Numbered from the stretch's first letter, positions 1-9,882 are shown. The stretch: DNA of 64,000 nucleotides from Kiritimatiellia bacterium (GCA_028718125.1 JAQUMN010000001.1:1-64000); one strand, 5' to 3'. Translations and numbers: made by a program. The notes: a model not told the origin generated them from the letters alone.

Positions 1-3000
1 ATATCCACGACACCCTTTTGCCATTGGTAAGAGAAGGGGGCGGTTCCCGATGCCGCCACGGTAAAGCTTACTGCGGAGCCCGCTGCTTTGGTCTGCGACT
101 GCGGCTGGGTAATGATGGCTAACGGAGTGGATAACACTGTCATGGCCGCATCCGTGTACCAGGGGAAGTATGTGACGTTGACGCTGATCTTGTCGCCGCT
201 GCCGCGACCCACCGGACCCGGGCCATCCGCCGCGCCCCAGTAGTTGGAGGAGGCATCGGCGGCGCCGGCATACAAACTGAGGCCGCCGGCAGAGAGGCCG
301 TAGAGGGTACCTGCCGTACCATCAGGATCGTTGCCTGCAATGCTGTTATTGCGTAGTATAAATGTTGCTCCGGCTGAGCCCATTACGACACCAAACCCGT
401 TGGTGAGAATGCGGTTATTGTTAAACTCTGCGGTCTGCGCACTGGCGGCCACACCGCCTTTAGTGTTGTTATGAATGTAATTATTATTGATCTTTGCGCC
501 GACGGCGCCGGTATCTATAGAAACGCCGGCATACCCGGCTATATCATAAATCTCGTTGCTGTCGATGTTAACATTTACGGCGGCAGCATCAACTTGGACG
601 CCATTCTCGCCAATATCGTGTATTATATTTCCGCGAATACTTAGGCCTGCGCCGCTGGACTGCGCAAAAATGCCATGATCGCCCTCCACCACGCCAACTA
701 TCGTATTGTGATCTATATTGGCAACGCCGGTAAAGGCATTCAAATTTATCCCGGCGCAGGTGAAGCCGTCTAGCGTGTTGCCCGTAATGGTTACGTTGAC
801 GGGCCCAAAGACTTCTATTGGGCGAGCTACATTAGCCAACGTATTACCGGATATGATCAGATTGCCATTGTTGAAGGCACAAATACCGCCATATTCCTGA
901 CCGGAGATCGTATTGTTCGACACCGTGGTGGTGCCGGTAATGCCCGGAGGCCCGTCAAACTGCATGGCGCGTTGGCCGCCGCTGATAGTATTATATTTCA
1001 TGGTATTGCTGCCAGTTCCGGCGTTTACAACCGTGACATATATCTGGTAGCCACAATCAGAAGGTGAAGACATGGTGAGGGTATTGCCGTCGGCTGCGGT
1101 ATCTCCCCCAATAATGGTTCCATCACATGTGGCATCGAGCAGCATGGAGAACTGCTGACAGCCCGTGATGGTGTTGCACTTCACTATTGAGTTGACGAGG
1201 TGGTATAATGCCACGCCTTGGAAGCAATCGCTAATCGTGTTGCTGCTGACTGTAACGCCCATTGCGGCGATCCTATCGTAAAAATGTATCGCTTCACCGG
1301 GAACAGTCACGCTGGAGTGGTTGCTTATCGTGTTCCCGGTGAGCGATGTGATGACCGCGCCGTATTCAGCGAAGATGCCGTGTCGCGCGGAAGATGAGCC
1401 CATAACCGTGTTGTTGACTACCGTTATCACCGGATCATCCGATGTCACATACGGCTCCCCGTTCCCTTGCGTGTCAATACCTTCACGATCATAGCCGCCG
1501 ACCGTATTGCCAGCGACTGCCAGCAGTGAATTGCCGTAAACCCCTATGCCTCTCGATATAGCACCCAGATTTTTTACCTCACAACCGGATATTCCGGCAT
1601 TTGGACCCGATACATTATTGAACATAGCGCCGAACATCATAGTGGCCGGCGCTATCGGGCCGGTGCTATTGCCATCGATTGTGAAGCCTTCGACTTTTAC
1701 AGCGATAGCGCCACCGGCAGGATTAGCCCCCACCACATAGTCCCATTTAAGGCCGTTGGGCATTGTAATAAATGTTCGGCCTGATGATGGTGCGACGATA
1801 GTGGTCGTAACCTTACCAGCGCCGCTAAGATTGAGCGACCTGGCAACCGTTACCTGTTCGGTATACGTGCCCTCCGCGACGTTAACCGTGCCGCTGGTGG
1901 CGATAACGTTGATGCCCTCCTGGATGTTGGTAAAGGCATCGTAGCCCCACACATGCCCGCCACTGTTCGTCACGCTGTAGTCGTCGTCCACCCAGGCCGC
2001 CGTTGGCGTGCCATAATAATAAATATACGCCGCTCCCTGTTCGGCATGCGTTCCCACAGTGTGATAGGGCGCCCCGGCCACGAGCATATTCCCCGACACG
2101 CCCAGAAAACCGCCGAATAGATCGCCTACTGAGCCATCCGAGGCGGTAATTTTTGTCGCCTGGCCCCAATTGTTTGTCCCTCCTGTGTTGCGCTCAAACA
2201 CATAGACCGCACCCGGCGTGGTTTCATAACGATAACTGGGCGCCCCGACGTAGATCCGATCCCCCAGCACGTTTACCCAAAGGCCGAATTCGTCTTTTGT
2301 CGCGCCGTCCGAGGCAACCAGTTGTTTCGTCTGGCCCCAGTTGTCCGGCCCGCCCGCGTTGCGCTCAAACACGTACGCTGCGCCCTGATCGTAGTTCCCC
2401 CCCACTGTATGCCAACCCGACCCAATGACAATCACGTCCCCCGACTGCCTAACGCATTCGACCTGATTCTTCACGCCATCCGAAATGCTCAGTTTTTTCA
2501 CCTCGCCCCAGTTATCCGACCCACCAACATCGCGCTCAAACACATAGGCCGCATTCGGATGGTCCTTCTCATTCGGATTGGAATTGGACGCCTCGATGAC
2601 GATCCGATCCCCCTCCATACTCACGGACATGCCGAACAGATCATTGGCTATACCGTCCGAAGCGGTCAGTTTTTTCATCTGGCCCCAGTTGTTCGGTCCA
2701 CCCGCGTTGCGCTCAAATATGTAGGCCGCGCCCATCATGTTATCCGGTCCGCCATACGGTTTATAAGGCGCCCCGATTACGATGCGATCCCCATCCACGC
2801 TCACGTCCGCGCCGAATACATCATCGGGGGCGGCATCCGAAGGAACCAATTTTTTCACGAATCCCCAATTGTCCGGTCCTCCCGCGTTGCGCTCATACAC
2901 ATACGCCGCGCCTCGGTATCCATTCCAGCCCTTGGCCGTGGCTACGATCACATCCCCGGTCCTCGACACACTCACACCGCCGCCGAACACTCCGCCGCCG

Positions 3001-3323
3001 AAATCGGCGCCGTCCTCGGGGTCCGAGGCAATCAGTTCTTTCACCAGACCCCAGTTGTTGGAACCACCCGCGTCGCGCTCATACACATACGCCACGCCCT
3101 GAGCGAGATTGGCGGGAGCAAATGACGCGGCGGCCACGATCACATCTTGCGCCGCGTTCACACTCCATCCCAAGCGATCACCGGCTTGACCGTCCGCGAC
3201 CGTAAGTTTTTTTGATTCGACGACCTGAATCGGATTGGCATCGGCCAGTCGTGTCGACGCTATCAACCCCAGGCAAAGCACCGCCGCAACTGCAAAACCC
3301 CAGTTATATGGCGTTCTTTTCAT
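1..3323 (-). CDS. Giant secreted beta-propeller / beta-helix / Ig-like protein (C-terminus outside window)
   Basis: The minus-strand frame is open from an ATG at 3323 to the window edge, giving at least 1107 residues without a stop. The N-terminus is a signal peptide (MKRTPYNWGFAVAAVLCLG...). Residues about 30-440 hold seven FG-GAP-like repeats, each with an 'AYVFERNAGGPDNWG' core followed by 'DGDRIVIGAP', as in a beta-propeller. From about 450 to 1040 come many short N/G-rich rungs ('VSNNTISG', 'ITGNTLDG') of a right-handed parallel beta-helix. The visible end is an Ig-like segment ('SGTAPFSYQWQKG'). The reading frame was checked at both ends. An AAGAAAGGGAT stretch before the ATG serves as ribosome binding site. 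Family knowledge points to a cell-surface or exported adhesin or polysaccharide-binding protein; no catalytic residues are identifiable and substrate is unknown. Confidence 0.85.
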   Translation of the reverse strand, partial: MKRTPYNWGFAVAAVLCLGLIASTRLADANPIQVVESKKLTVADGQAGDRLGWSVNAAQDVIVAAASFAPANLAQGVAYVYERDAGGSNNWGLVKELIASDPEDGADFGGGVFGGGVSVSRTGDVIVATAKGWNGYRGAAYVYERNAGGPDNWGFVKKLVPSDAAPDDVFGADVSVDGDRIVIGAPYKPYGGPDNMMGAAYIFERNAGGPNNWGQMKKLTASDGIANDLFGMSVSMEGDRIVIEASNSNPNEKDHPNAAYVFERDVGGSDNWGEVKKLSISDGVKNQVECVRQSGDVIVIGSGWHTVGGNYDQGAAYVFERNAGGPDNWGQTKQLVASDGATKDEFGLWVNVLGDRIYVGAPSYRYETTPGAVYVFERNTGGTNNWGQATKITASDGSVGDLFGGFLGVSGNMLVAGAPYHTVGTHAEQGAAYIYYYGTPTAAWVDDDYSVTNSGGHVWGYDAFTNIQEGINVIATSGTVNVAEGTYTEQVTVARSLNLSGAGKVTTTIVAPSSGRTFITMPNGLKWDYVVGANPAGGAIAVKVEGFTIDGNSTGPIAPATMMFGAMFNNVSGPNAGISGCEVKNLGAISRGIGVYGNSLLAVAGNTVGGYDREGIDTQGNGEPYVTSDDPVITVVNNTVMGSSSARHGIFAEYGAVITSLTGNTISNHSSVTVPGEAIHFYDRIAAMGVTVSSNTISDCFQGVALYHLVNSIVKCNTITGCQQFSMLLDATCDGTIIGGDTAADGNTLTMSSPSDCGYQIYVTVVNAGTGSNTMKYNTISGGQRAMQFDGPPGITGTTTVSNNTISGQEYGGICAFNNGNLIISGNTLANVARPIEVFGPVNVTITGNTLDGFTCAGINLNAFTGVANIDHNTIVGVVEGDHGIFAQSSGAGLSIRGNIIHDIGENGVQVDAAAVNVNIDSNEIYDIAGYAGVSIDTGAVGAKINNNYIHNNTKGGVAASAQTAEFNNNRILTNGFGVVMGSAGATFILRNNSIAGNDPDGTAGTLYGLSAGGLSLYAGAADASSNYWGAADGPGPVGRGSGDKISVNVTYFPWYTDAAMTVLSTPLAIITQPQSQTKAAGSAVSFTVAASGTAPFSYQWQKGVVD

Positions 3324-3551
3324 GATCCAATCCCTTTCTTTACCGGCGTCTCCGGCCGGTTTCTGAGATGGCTATTCGAGTGTTTTAATCAGCACCTGCG
3401 ACAGATGCATATTTTAAAGATATAAAAAATGATAGCTATTCCACTCAGCGCTGTCTGTCGGCAGGAAAGGAAATCAGGTTAATATTTATCTGTCGGACGA
3501 AGAGGGGGCTGGTTGTAAGGGTTTTCCTACAAAGGAAAAAAGGAAAAGACA

Positions 3552-5933
3552 TTGACAGCGATAGCGGCTGTGACAATCTACAATTTTAAGCCCAATTTGA
3601 ATCAAATGAGGCGCCCCGCGCCTTCCGGCACAAGGAGACACTTGCCTATCGCCAACACCATTCCGGTAGTTAAGCAAGGGTCATCGGCGGCAGAACTGCG
3701 AGCCGCAAATCAGCGGCTGGTTCGTCGGATGGCCCGAATGGAGCGCACCCTCGCGCCGCTTCGTCAAACCGAAGCGATATTCAAGACGCTGGCGAGTAAA
3801 GCCTTACGTGGAATTGTGGTGTCCCGTCTGGTCAACAACAAGCCCACCACCTTGTATGCCAACCGCACGTTCTGCCGCATGACCAGGTATTCGGCGTCTG
3901 AAATAAAGGCGGTTGACCCTAAAATCTTTTTCCGGCCCTGCGATCTGAAGATGCTGCAGCGGTGCTACCGCGCGAGGCTTGCAGGTAATCAGTCTTTTTC
4001 ACGCTACGAAACCTGTCTGGTGCGCAAAGACAAATCCACGGTTCCAGTGGAAGTCACCGGAACCCGCACAATATGGAACGGGCAGCCGGCCAACCTTATT
4101 ACCTTTTTTGACCTTAGCGAGATGAAGAAATCGTATGCCGCCAACCAGGAGAACGAACTCCGCTATCGCACATTGGCCGAAAGCTCGCCGGATATAATTT
4201 TCCTCATCGATCGAACCGGGCATGTATGCTACGTCAATCCCCGCGCCGCCGTCTACCTGCGCCGCCGGGCACCTGAGATTATCGGCCGGCAGGTAAAAGA
4301 GCTGTTTCCAAGGCAGGCGGCCATCGGCTACTTGAAAGGCATCCGGTCAGTATTTGAAACCGGCAAGCCGCTTTTTGCCATTCCGGGACGACTGCCGCAT
4401 TCCGGGAGATGGATTGAAACCCGCCTGATCCCGATCCAGGATGCTGCCGGGCACATCACCCATGTGATGGGTATTTCCCGGGATGTGACCCGCCAATTCC
4501 AGGCGGAAGAAGCGCTGAAGGAAAACGCCGAGCTGTTCCGACTGCTGACGACCAACTCATTCGACGGCGTCAACATTTGCGCTTTTAACCCCCGGACCAG
4601 GCAGCGGCGCCTGGTTTACAGCAATGCCCGTTACGTAAAGATCTCGGGGTATTCATGCAAAGCCCTCAAGCAGGCCAGAGACCTTAACGCGTTAGTGACA
4701 CTGCATGCTGCAAAGAGCGAGCGGAAACGCTATTACCGGTGCACCCTCCATGGGATCCCTTACTCGGGCGTCGCTTCCTGGAACCGGCCCGACGGCCGAC
4801 CCAATACCTACGAATGGACCGCCATACCGTATAAAAAGGACGGACGGTATTTCATTCTCGGGATTGACCGCGACATCACCAAACGCCAGGCCATCGAAAC
4901 GGCCTTGCGGCTGTCCGAGGAAAAATTTTCCAGGGCCTTCATGGTCAGCCCGATCATGATAGTTATCACCACGTTAAAGGAAGGACGCATAATTGATGTC
5001 AGTATCGCTGCCCAGCGCGTCTCGGGTTATACCCGTCAGGAATTAATCGGCCGGCGGATGGTAGACGTGAAGATCTGGCGCCACCCGGCGGACCGGCGAC
5101 GCATGCGCCGGGCGCTCCGGCGCACCGGCACGATACACGACATGGAATTCCAGTTTCAGAATAAAGCCGGCAATCCGGTCTGGGTGTCCCTGTCAGCGAA
5201 TATTATCGAGATCCATAACGAGCGCTGCGTGCTGTCCATATTGCGCGACATTACTGAACGCAAACACTTTGAAGCGGAACGCCGGCAACTGCCCATCCGG
5301 ATTTTGGAGGCCCAGGAAAAGGAACGCCATGCCATCAGCGCCATGCTGCACGATCATCTCGGCCAGTTGCTTACCCTGGCAAAAATGGAGGTGCATTCGG
5401 TCCGGTCCGCCGATGACGAATCCCGCCGCCGGCGGAAGAATGCCGTCAAGCACATTGGCAAGGCATTGGTGTCAATACGCAATATTGCCATGACGCTGCG
5501 GCCGCCGATGCTTGACGATCTAGGCCTGGAGGTTGCCCTCGAAACCCTGGTCGAGGACGTGGCGCACAGCTGCCGGTTGCGGGTCACCCTGACGCGCCAG
5601 GGCCCTCTACCTGTTCTCGACGCGTCCCAAAAAACATGCCTATACAGGGTCCTGCAGGAAGCGCTGAACAATGCCGTGCGCCATTCCAAGGGCAGCAGGA
5701 TCCGGGTAACGTTACGCACCCATGCCTCCCATATTTATCTCCAAGTCGAAGATAACGGGCAGGGATTTCATGCAAAAGACAAGGGCCATCGCCCAGGCCT
5801 TGGTATGCTGGGCATGCAGGAACGTTTGGCCAACTGCGGCGGACATCTTCAGGTTCAGTCCCAACCTCACAAGGGAACCGTGCTGACGGCGGTCCTGCCC
5901 CTGTCCCCTTCTACCAGCGGAGTTTCTTCATGA
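3552..5933 (+). CDS. Multi-PAS sensor histidine kinase, NarL/UhpB type
   Basis: The protein carries an N-terminal coiled stretch, then about four PAS domains (roughly residues 75-210, 215-340, 345-455 and 460-580), and a HisKA_3/HATPase_c kinase core. The phosphoacceptor is H600 in 'MLHDHLGQLL'. The N box is 'LQEALNNAVRHS' and the G boxes are 'EDNGQGF' and 'GLGMLGMQERL'. No membrane segment is evident, so a cytoplasmic sensor is likely, perhaps binding a redox or gas ligand. It overlaps the response regulator by 4 bp (ATGA), so the two form a pair. The start is uncertain: TTG at 3552 has an upstream AGGAAAAGAC, while ATG at 3606 is in frame but has no clear binding site. Confidence 0.9.
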   Translation: MTAIAAVTIYNFKPNLNQMRRPAPSGTRRHLPIANTIPVVKQGSSAAELRAANQRLVRRMARMERTLAPLRQTEAIFKTLASKALRGIVVSRLVNNKPTTLYANRTFCRMTRYSASEIKAVDPKIFFRPCDLKMLQRCYRARLAGNQSFSRYETCLVRKDKSTVPVEVTGTRTIWNGQPANLITFFDLSEMKKSYAANQENELRYRTLAESSPDIIFLIDRTGHVCYVNPRAAVYLRRRAPEIIGRQVKELFPRQAAIGYLKGIRSVFETGKPLFAIPGRLPHSGRWIETRLIPIQDAAGHITHVMGISRDVTRQFQAEEALKENAELFRLLTTNSFDGVNICAFNPRTRQRRLVYSNARYVKISGYSCKALKQARDLNALVTLHAAKSERKRYYRCTLHGIPYSGVASWNRPDGRPNTYEWTAIPYKKDGRYFILGIDRDITKRQAIETALRLSEEKFSRAFMVSPIMIVITTLKEGRIIDVSIAAQRVSGYTRQELIGRRMVDVKIWRHPADRRRMRRALRRTGTIHDMEFQFQNKAGNPVWVSLSANIIEIHNERCVLSILRDITERKHFEAERRQLPIRILEAQEKERHAISAMLHDHLGQLLTLAKMEVHSVRSADDESRRRRKNAVKHIGKALVSIRNIAMTLRPPMLDDLGLEVALETLVEDVAHSCRLRVTLTRQGPLPVLDASQKTCLYRVLQEALNNAVRHSKGSRIRVTLRTHASHIYLQVEDNGQGFHAKDKGHRPGLGMLGMQERLANCGGHLQVQSQPHKGTVLTAVLPLSPSTSGVSS

Positions 5934-6562
5934 TTAAACTGATGATTGTAGATGACCACGCGATGTTTCGCGACGGCTTGCGCAGTCAGATCCAGACCTG
6001 CGACGACATCAAGCTGATCGGCGAAGCCGACAGCGCCGCGCAGATGCTGGCCCAGTTGGCCACGCTACGGCCAGACGTCATTATCCTGGACATCAAACTG
6101 CCGGATGGTAGCGGCACCAGCCTGATCCCGATAATTAAAGCGAAACATACCTACTGCAGGGTGATCATCCTGACTATGTATGACCATGTGCGCTATGCGG
6201 CGCACGCACTCGATCAGGGCGCCGACGGATTCGTGCTGAAAGGCGCGCCTTTCGAGGAACTCAAGGCCGCCGTCCTGAGCGTGGCGGCGGGAAAGATATT
6301 CATTTCCCAAGAAATGGCCGGCAAACTGGTCGTTCACACCCTGCACGGAAAGCACGGCAACACCCCCCTGGACACCCTATCCAAGCGGGAGTTTGAAGTT
6401 CTGACGCACCTGGGCCGCGGGATGTCCGTGAAAAAAACGGCGGACGTTCTGAAGCTCAGCGTGAAAACCATCAGCACGTACAAGCAACGGCTCATGCAGA
6501 AGCTGAACCTCCACAACCAGGCTGAGTTCATGCGGTTCGCCATCGACTCCGAACTGGAGTAA
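5930..6562 (+). CDS. NarL/FixJ-family response regulator
   Basis: This is a two-domain regulator of 210 residues. The receiver domain has the acidic pair D8/D9, phosphoacceptor D54 in 'ILDIKLPDGSG', T82 and K104. The C-terminal LuxR-type helix-turn-helix runs from about residue 145 ('LSKREFEVLTHLGRGMSVKK' followed by 'LKLSVKTISTY'). It should be phosphorylated by the adjacent PAS kinase and then bind DNA as a dimer. The ATG overlaps the kinase stop codon, implying translational coupling. Targets cannot be read from the sequence; the divergent giant surface protein gene upstream of the kinase is a possible one (inference). Confidence 0.93.
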   Translation: MIKLMIVDDHAMFRDGLRSQIQTCDDIKLIGEADSAAQMLAQLATLRPDVIILDIKLPDGSGTSLIPIIKAKHTYCRVIILTMYDHVRYAAHALDQGADGFVLKGAPFEELKAAVLSVAAGKIFISQEMAGKLVVHTLHGKHGNTPLDTLSKREFEVLTHLGRGMSVKKTADVLKLSVKTISTYKQRLMQKLNLHNQAEFMRFAIDSELE

Positions 6563-6652
6563 TAGCCGCAATTCAGCGGTGACGTCCAGGGCCTTGCGCC
6601 AAACGCGTTATGTGCGCCCGGCCTTTACAGCTGCAGGCTAAGCGGCGTGCGA

Positions 6653-7747
6653 TTAATTCAACCGCAGAGGCATCAGGACGTATAGGAAGGGAATTTCGCA
6701 CTTGATGACGGCCGGGCTCAGTTCATCCACCAGCTCGATGGCCACCTCGTCGCTGGTCAGGGTGCGGAGGGGATCCATCAGGTATTCCGGGTTGAAGACC
6801 ATGGTTATGGATTTGCCCGTATACTTGATGGGAATGGACTCATGCGCCTCGCCGACATCCGGAGTTACCACGACAATTTGAACCTGATTTTTGGCGAAAG
6901 TCAGCTTGACCGATGGATTCTTTTCGCTGGTCAAGAGCGACACGCGCCGGATGGCGGCCAGAAGATTTTCGCGATCCAGGGCAATGCGCTCTTCGCACTG
7001 GCTGGGAATAACCTGCTTGAAGTTGGGATAATTGCCTTCAATCAGCTTGGAGGTGATCAGCACGTCTGCCATTTCAAAGGCCGCCATATTGGGCAGCGCT
7101 TGGATCTTGACGGTGCCTTCATCGCCAAGCACTTTGATTAATTCGTTGACGGTTTTGGTCGGGATGACCAGGTCGCTCTGCGTCCCTGGCGGCAACTCTA
7201 TTTCCTGTTCAATCAGCGCCAGCCGCCGGCCATCGGTCGCCACCATGGTCAATTTCTGGTCCCGCATTGCCAGCATAATACCATTCAAAATCTGGCGGCT
7301 TTCATCAATGGATGCCGCGTAAACCGTTTTTTTCAGCATTTCCTTGAATGTCCCCTGATTTATCGTTACCGCTTTGCTGTCATCGAAAGAAGGCAAGGGT
7401 GGAAATTCATCCGCCGCCAGGCCAAAAATTTTATAAGCGGACGATCCGCATTGAATGGAGGCCACATTGTTATCCATGACTTCAATTTCCACTTCTTCCT
7501 GGGGCAATTCACGGATAATGTTCAGCAGCCGCCTGGCAGGGAACGTGCTGGCGCCTGTTTTTTTGATATTAGCTTCCACATTGCAACGCATGCTCACGGC
7601 CAGATCCGTAGCCACCAGCGAAAGTTTCTGTTTTTCAGCCTTGATCAAAACGTTGAATAAAATCGCAAGCGTGGAATGTGTGCTGATCACGGATTGGACC
7701 TGTTGCAGGCCTTTTAAAAAAGATTCTTTGGTTATAGAAAATTTCAT
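6653..7747 (-). CDS. dnaN: DNA polymerase III subunit beta (sliding clamp)
   Basis: The protein has 364 residues, the usual length for the clamp, and starts MKFSITKESFLKGLQQVQSV, typical of the family. The C-terminus 'FLYVLMPLRLN' matches the conserved MPMRL-type clamp ending. It forms the homodimeric ring that tethers DNA polymerase III. AAGGAAG lies 4 bases before the ATG. It follows dnaA on the same strand after a 221-base AT-rich spacer, the classical dnaA-dnaN order found at many bacterial origins. Confidence 0.97.
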   Translation of the reverse strand: MKFSITKESFLKGLQQVQSVISTHSTLAILFNVLIKAEKQKLSLVATDLAVSMRCNVEANIKKTGASTFPARRLLNIIRELPQEEVEIEVMDNNVASIQCGSSAYKIFGLAADEFPPLPSFDDSKAVTINQGTFKEMLKKTVYAASIDESRQILNGIMLAMRDQKLTMVATDGRRLALIEQEIELPPGTQSDLVIPTKTVNELIKVLGDEGTVKIQALPNMAAFEMADVLITSKLIEGNYPNFKQVIPSQCEERIALDRENLLAAIRRVSLLTSEKNPSVKLTFAKNQVQIVVVTPDVGEAHESIPIKYTGKSITMVFNPEYLMDPLRTLTSDEVAIELVDELSPAVIKCEIPFLYVLMPLRLN

Positions 7748-7968
7748 AGTGCTTCCTTTGCTGATAGTATTAGTTTATTTATATCTATTCTTATTATTAT
7801 GGATGTTCAATCTGTTGATAAATAATTTTAAGTTATACGCGCGCTTGTTATTCAGCTGTCAGTCGATTTGTTAATAAAAATGTTAACTCTGTTTATAAAT
7901 TTAGATAATGAATTTAATATTGAATTAACATCAGTTTTATAATCAGACTGTATTCAATCTGTCAACGG
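7748..7968. other. AT-rich dnaA-dnaN spacer with DnaA-box-like sites; candidate oriC
   Basis: The spacer is strongly AT-rich and carries three DnaA-box-like nonamers, all reading on the minus strand: TTATCAACA (7813-7821), TTATTAACA (7869-7877) and TTATAAACA (7890-7898). All fit TTATNAACA, one base from the classical TTATCCACA. The AT-rich tracts at 7765-7812 and 7899-7945 could serve as the unwinding region. The same stretch may hold the dnaN promoter. Origin function is an inference from the gene order and the box cluster. Confidence 0.5.
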
Positions 7969-9357
7969 TCATTTAACAGGATTCATTTCAATTTGTTTAG
8001 AAAGTTTAACAACAGCCTGCTTAATGGGAGCTTCTTTTTCCATGCGTTGGCCAACGCGGCGGCAGGCATGCAAAACGGTGGCATGGGTCTTGCCGAACGC
8101 CATGCCGATTTCCGGAAACGAGGCGGTTGTCAATGTGCGGCACAAGTACATGGCCACCTGACGCGGCAAGGCCACGCTTTGGGATCGGTGCGCGCTGGTC
8201 ATATCCGCCAGTCGAATGTCGAAATATTCAGCCACGTTGCGCTGAATGACCATAAGCGTGACCGGCTCCTTCTTTTCCTGGTCCAGCGTGCTTTGCAGAA
8301 GGTGCTCGGCCAACTGGGCCGTTACCGGCTTGCGATACAGCGATGCATACGAGGTCAACCGGATCAGGGCCCCCTCAAGGACGCGGATATTGGATTGGAT
8401 GTGGGTGGCAATGAAAACAATCACATCTTCCGGAAGCTGGATTTTCATGGCCTGCTGCTTGAAACGCAGAATGGCCATGCGCGTCTCGAAGTCCGGTGGA
8501 ATCAGCTCCGTCACCAGGCCCCACTCAAAACGCGAAACCAGCCGCTGTTCCAAGTGCTGAATTTCGTTTACCGGCCGGTCACTGGTCACGACAATCTGTT
8601 TATGGGCATCGTATAAGACGTTAAAGGTGTGAAAAAATTCCTCCTGCAGGGCCGCCTTGTTGGACAGAAAATGAATGTCGTCGATCAGCAGCAAATCGGT
8701 ATTGCGATATTTATCGCGGAAGTGCTTGACGCGCCGGTTCTGCAGCGAGTCGATGTATTCGTTCATCAACGCTTCGCAGGAAATATAATTTACGTGCGCC
8801 TTGGAATGGCCATGCACATAATGCCCGATGGCCTGCATCAGGTGCGTTTTACCGAGCCCCGTGCCGCCGTAGATGAAAAGCGGGTTATAGGCTTTTCCGG
8901 GCGCCTGGGCCACGGCCAGCGCGGTAGCGTGGGCAAACTCGTTGGAAGGTCCCACCACGAAAGACTCAAACAGGTATTTTGGATTCAGCGGGCCTGCGCC
9001 CGGCCCCGCCTTCTCGCCGAAGCGCGGTCCCTTGGCGACAGCGGGCCGGTCAGTGGACGGCTTTTTTGCGGTTGCCGTGCTCGGCGACGCGGCAGACAGC
9101 GCTTCGGGGTGGACTTCCAAAACAACCTTCAAGTCATAACCGCAAATCCGGTTGGCCGCTTCTTTGATCAGCGGCAGATAATTTTCTTCCAGCCAGGACT
9201 GATAAAAGTCGTTGCTTACCGACAGCACCAGCGTATCCGCTTCCAACTTCCGGGGATTGATTACCGCAATCCAGCGTGCATACACATCCGCGTTCAATTG
9301 CTCTTTCAGCGCCTGGCAAATTTTTGGCCAGGTCGTTTCAAGATGAACTGTTGTCAA
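7969..9357 (-). CDS. dnaA: Chromosomal replication initiator protein DnaA
   Basis: The protein has the N-terminal domain I, a variable linker, an AAA+ ATPase with Walker A 'GGTGLGKTHLMQAIGH' and Walker B 'LLLIDDIHFLS', and the C-terminal DnaA-box binding domain with the signature around 'GMAFGKTHATVLHACRRV'. I place the start at the TTG at 9357 because a perfect GGAGG (9367-9363) sits 5 bases before it. A longer frame from the TTG at 9369 would translate the Shine-Dalgarno itself. The resulting 462 residues are a normal DnaA length. dnaN follows on the same strand. Confidence 0.96.
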   Translation of the reverse strand: MTTVHLETTWPKICQALKEQLNADVYARWIAVINPRKLEADTLVLSVSNDFYQSWLEENYLPLIKEAANRICGYDLKVVLEVHPEALSAASPSTATAKKPSTDRPAVAKGPRFGEKAGPGAGPLNPKYLFESFVVGPSNEFAHATALAVAQAPGKAYNPLFIYGGTGLGKTHLMQAIGHYVHGHSKAHVNYISCEALMNEYIDSLQNRRVKHFRDKYRNTDLLLIDDIHFLSNKAALQEEFFHTFNVLYDAHKQIVVTSDRPVNEIQHLEQRLVSRFEWGLVTELIPPDFETRMAILRFKQQAMKIQLPEDVIVFIATHIQSNIRVLEGALIRLTSYASLYRKPVTAQLAEHLLQSTLDQEKKEPVTLMVIQRNVAEYFDIRLADMTSAHRSQSVALPRQVAMYLCRTLTTASFPEIGMAFGKTHATVLHACRRVGQRMEKEAPIKQAVVKLSKQIEMNPVK

Positions 9358-9882
9358 GGGAACCTCCAAATATTCTAATCCGTAAATGAGGCTAAGTTTA
9401 AACGCAACCGTTAACCTTGATCAATACAAAATTATCGATCACCGATCTAGTTGCCCGAAAAAAAATCAGAAAAAAAATAAAAAAGTGAAAACGCCGGCAA
9501 TGAAGGCAAGGCGAGACAAAACGGAGGCAATATCGTTCCACGGCCTGTTTGCAACTGTTTCCGCGCTATCCAAGCCGACCTGCTTGCAATCTGTCAACAA
9601 GTTATTAACAACCCCGCTTGCATATCACTCAAGCCTTTATGGGCTTGAAATTAATCGTTCAGTAACCGGCTGACAAGCAAAATAAAATGTTTTTTACTTT
9701 ATTTTTTAAAACCACCATATATTGTATAAACAAATTTAAAAACAACCAAATGAAGCATATACAAATTATATTTTCGTATTAACCTCGTGCCGGACATGCG
9801 AACCGCACGGCGTGATAAGCCTTTGGGAGGAGGCGCGGACCTCGGCAAACACCAGTAATTACAAGGGTGCAATGCCAATTTT
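9358..9882. other. dnaA upstream region, AT-rich, no supported gene
   Basis: These 525 bases lie between the divergent dnaA and M24 peptidase genes. A DnaA-box-like TTATTAACA is at 9602-9610 and a related GTATAAACA at about 9726. The section from 9670 to 9785 is very AT-rich with T and A runs. Both divergent promoters should lie here, and it is an alternative or second part of a bipartite origin. A 95-codon frame at 9386-9673 was judged non-coding. Confidence 0.45.

Noticed and set aside
2322-3125. 267-codon plus-strand frame with repeated sequence
   Set aside because: Shadow of the propeller repeats of the giant secreted protein; the repetition comes from that gene.
9386-9673. 95-codon plus-strand frame upstream of dnaA, Lys-rich
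   Set aside because: No ribosome binding site or similarity; not the ribosomal protein L34 sometimes found beside dnaA. Overlaps the probable dnaA promoter.
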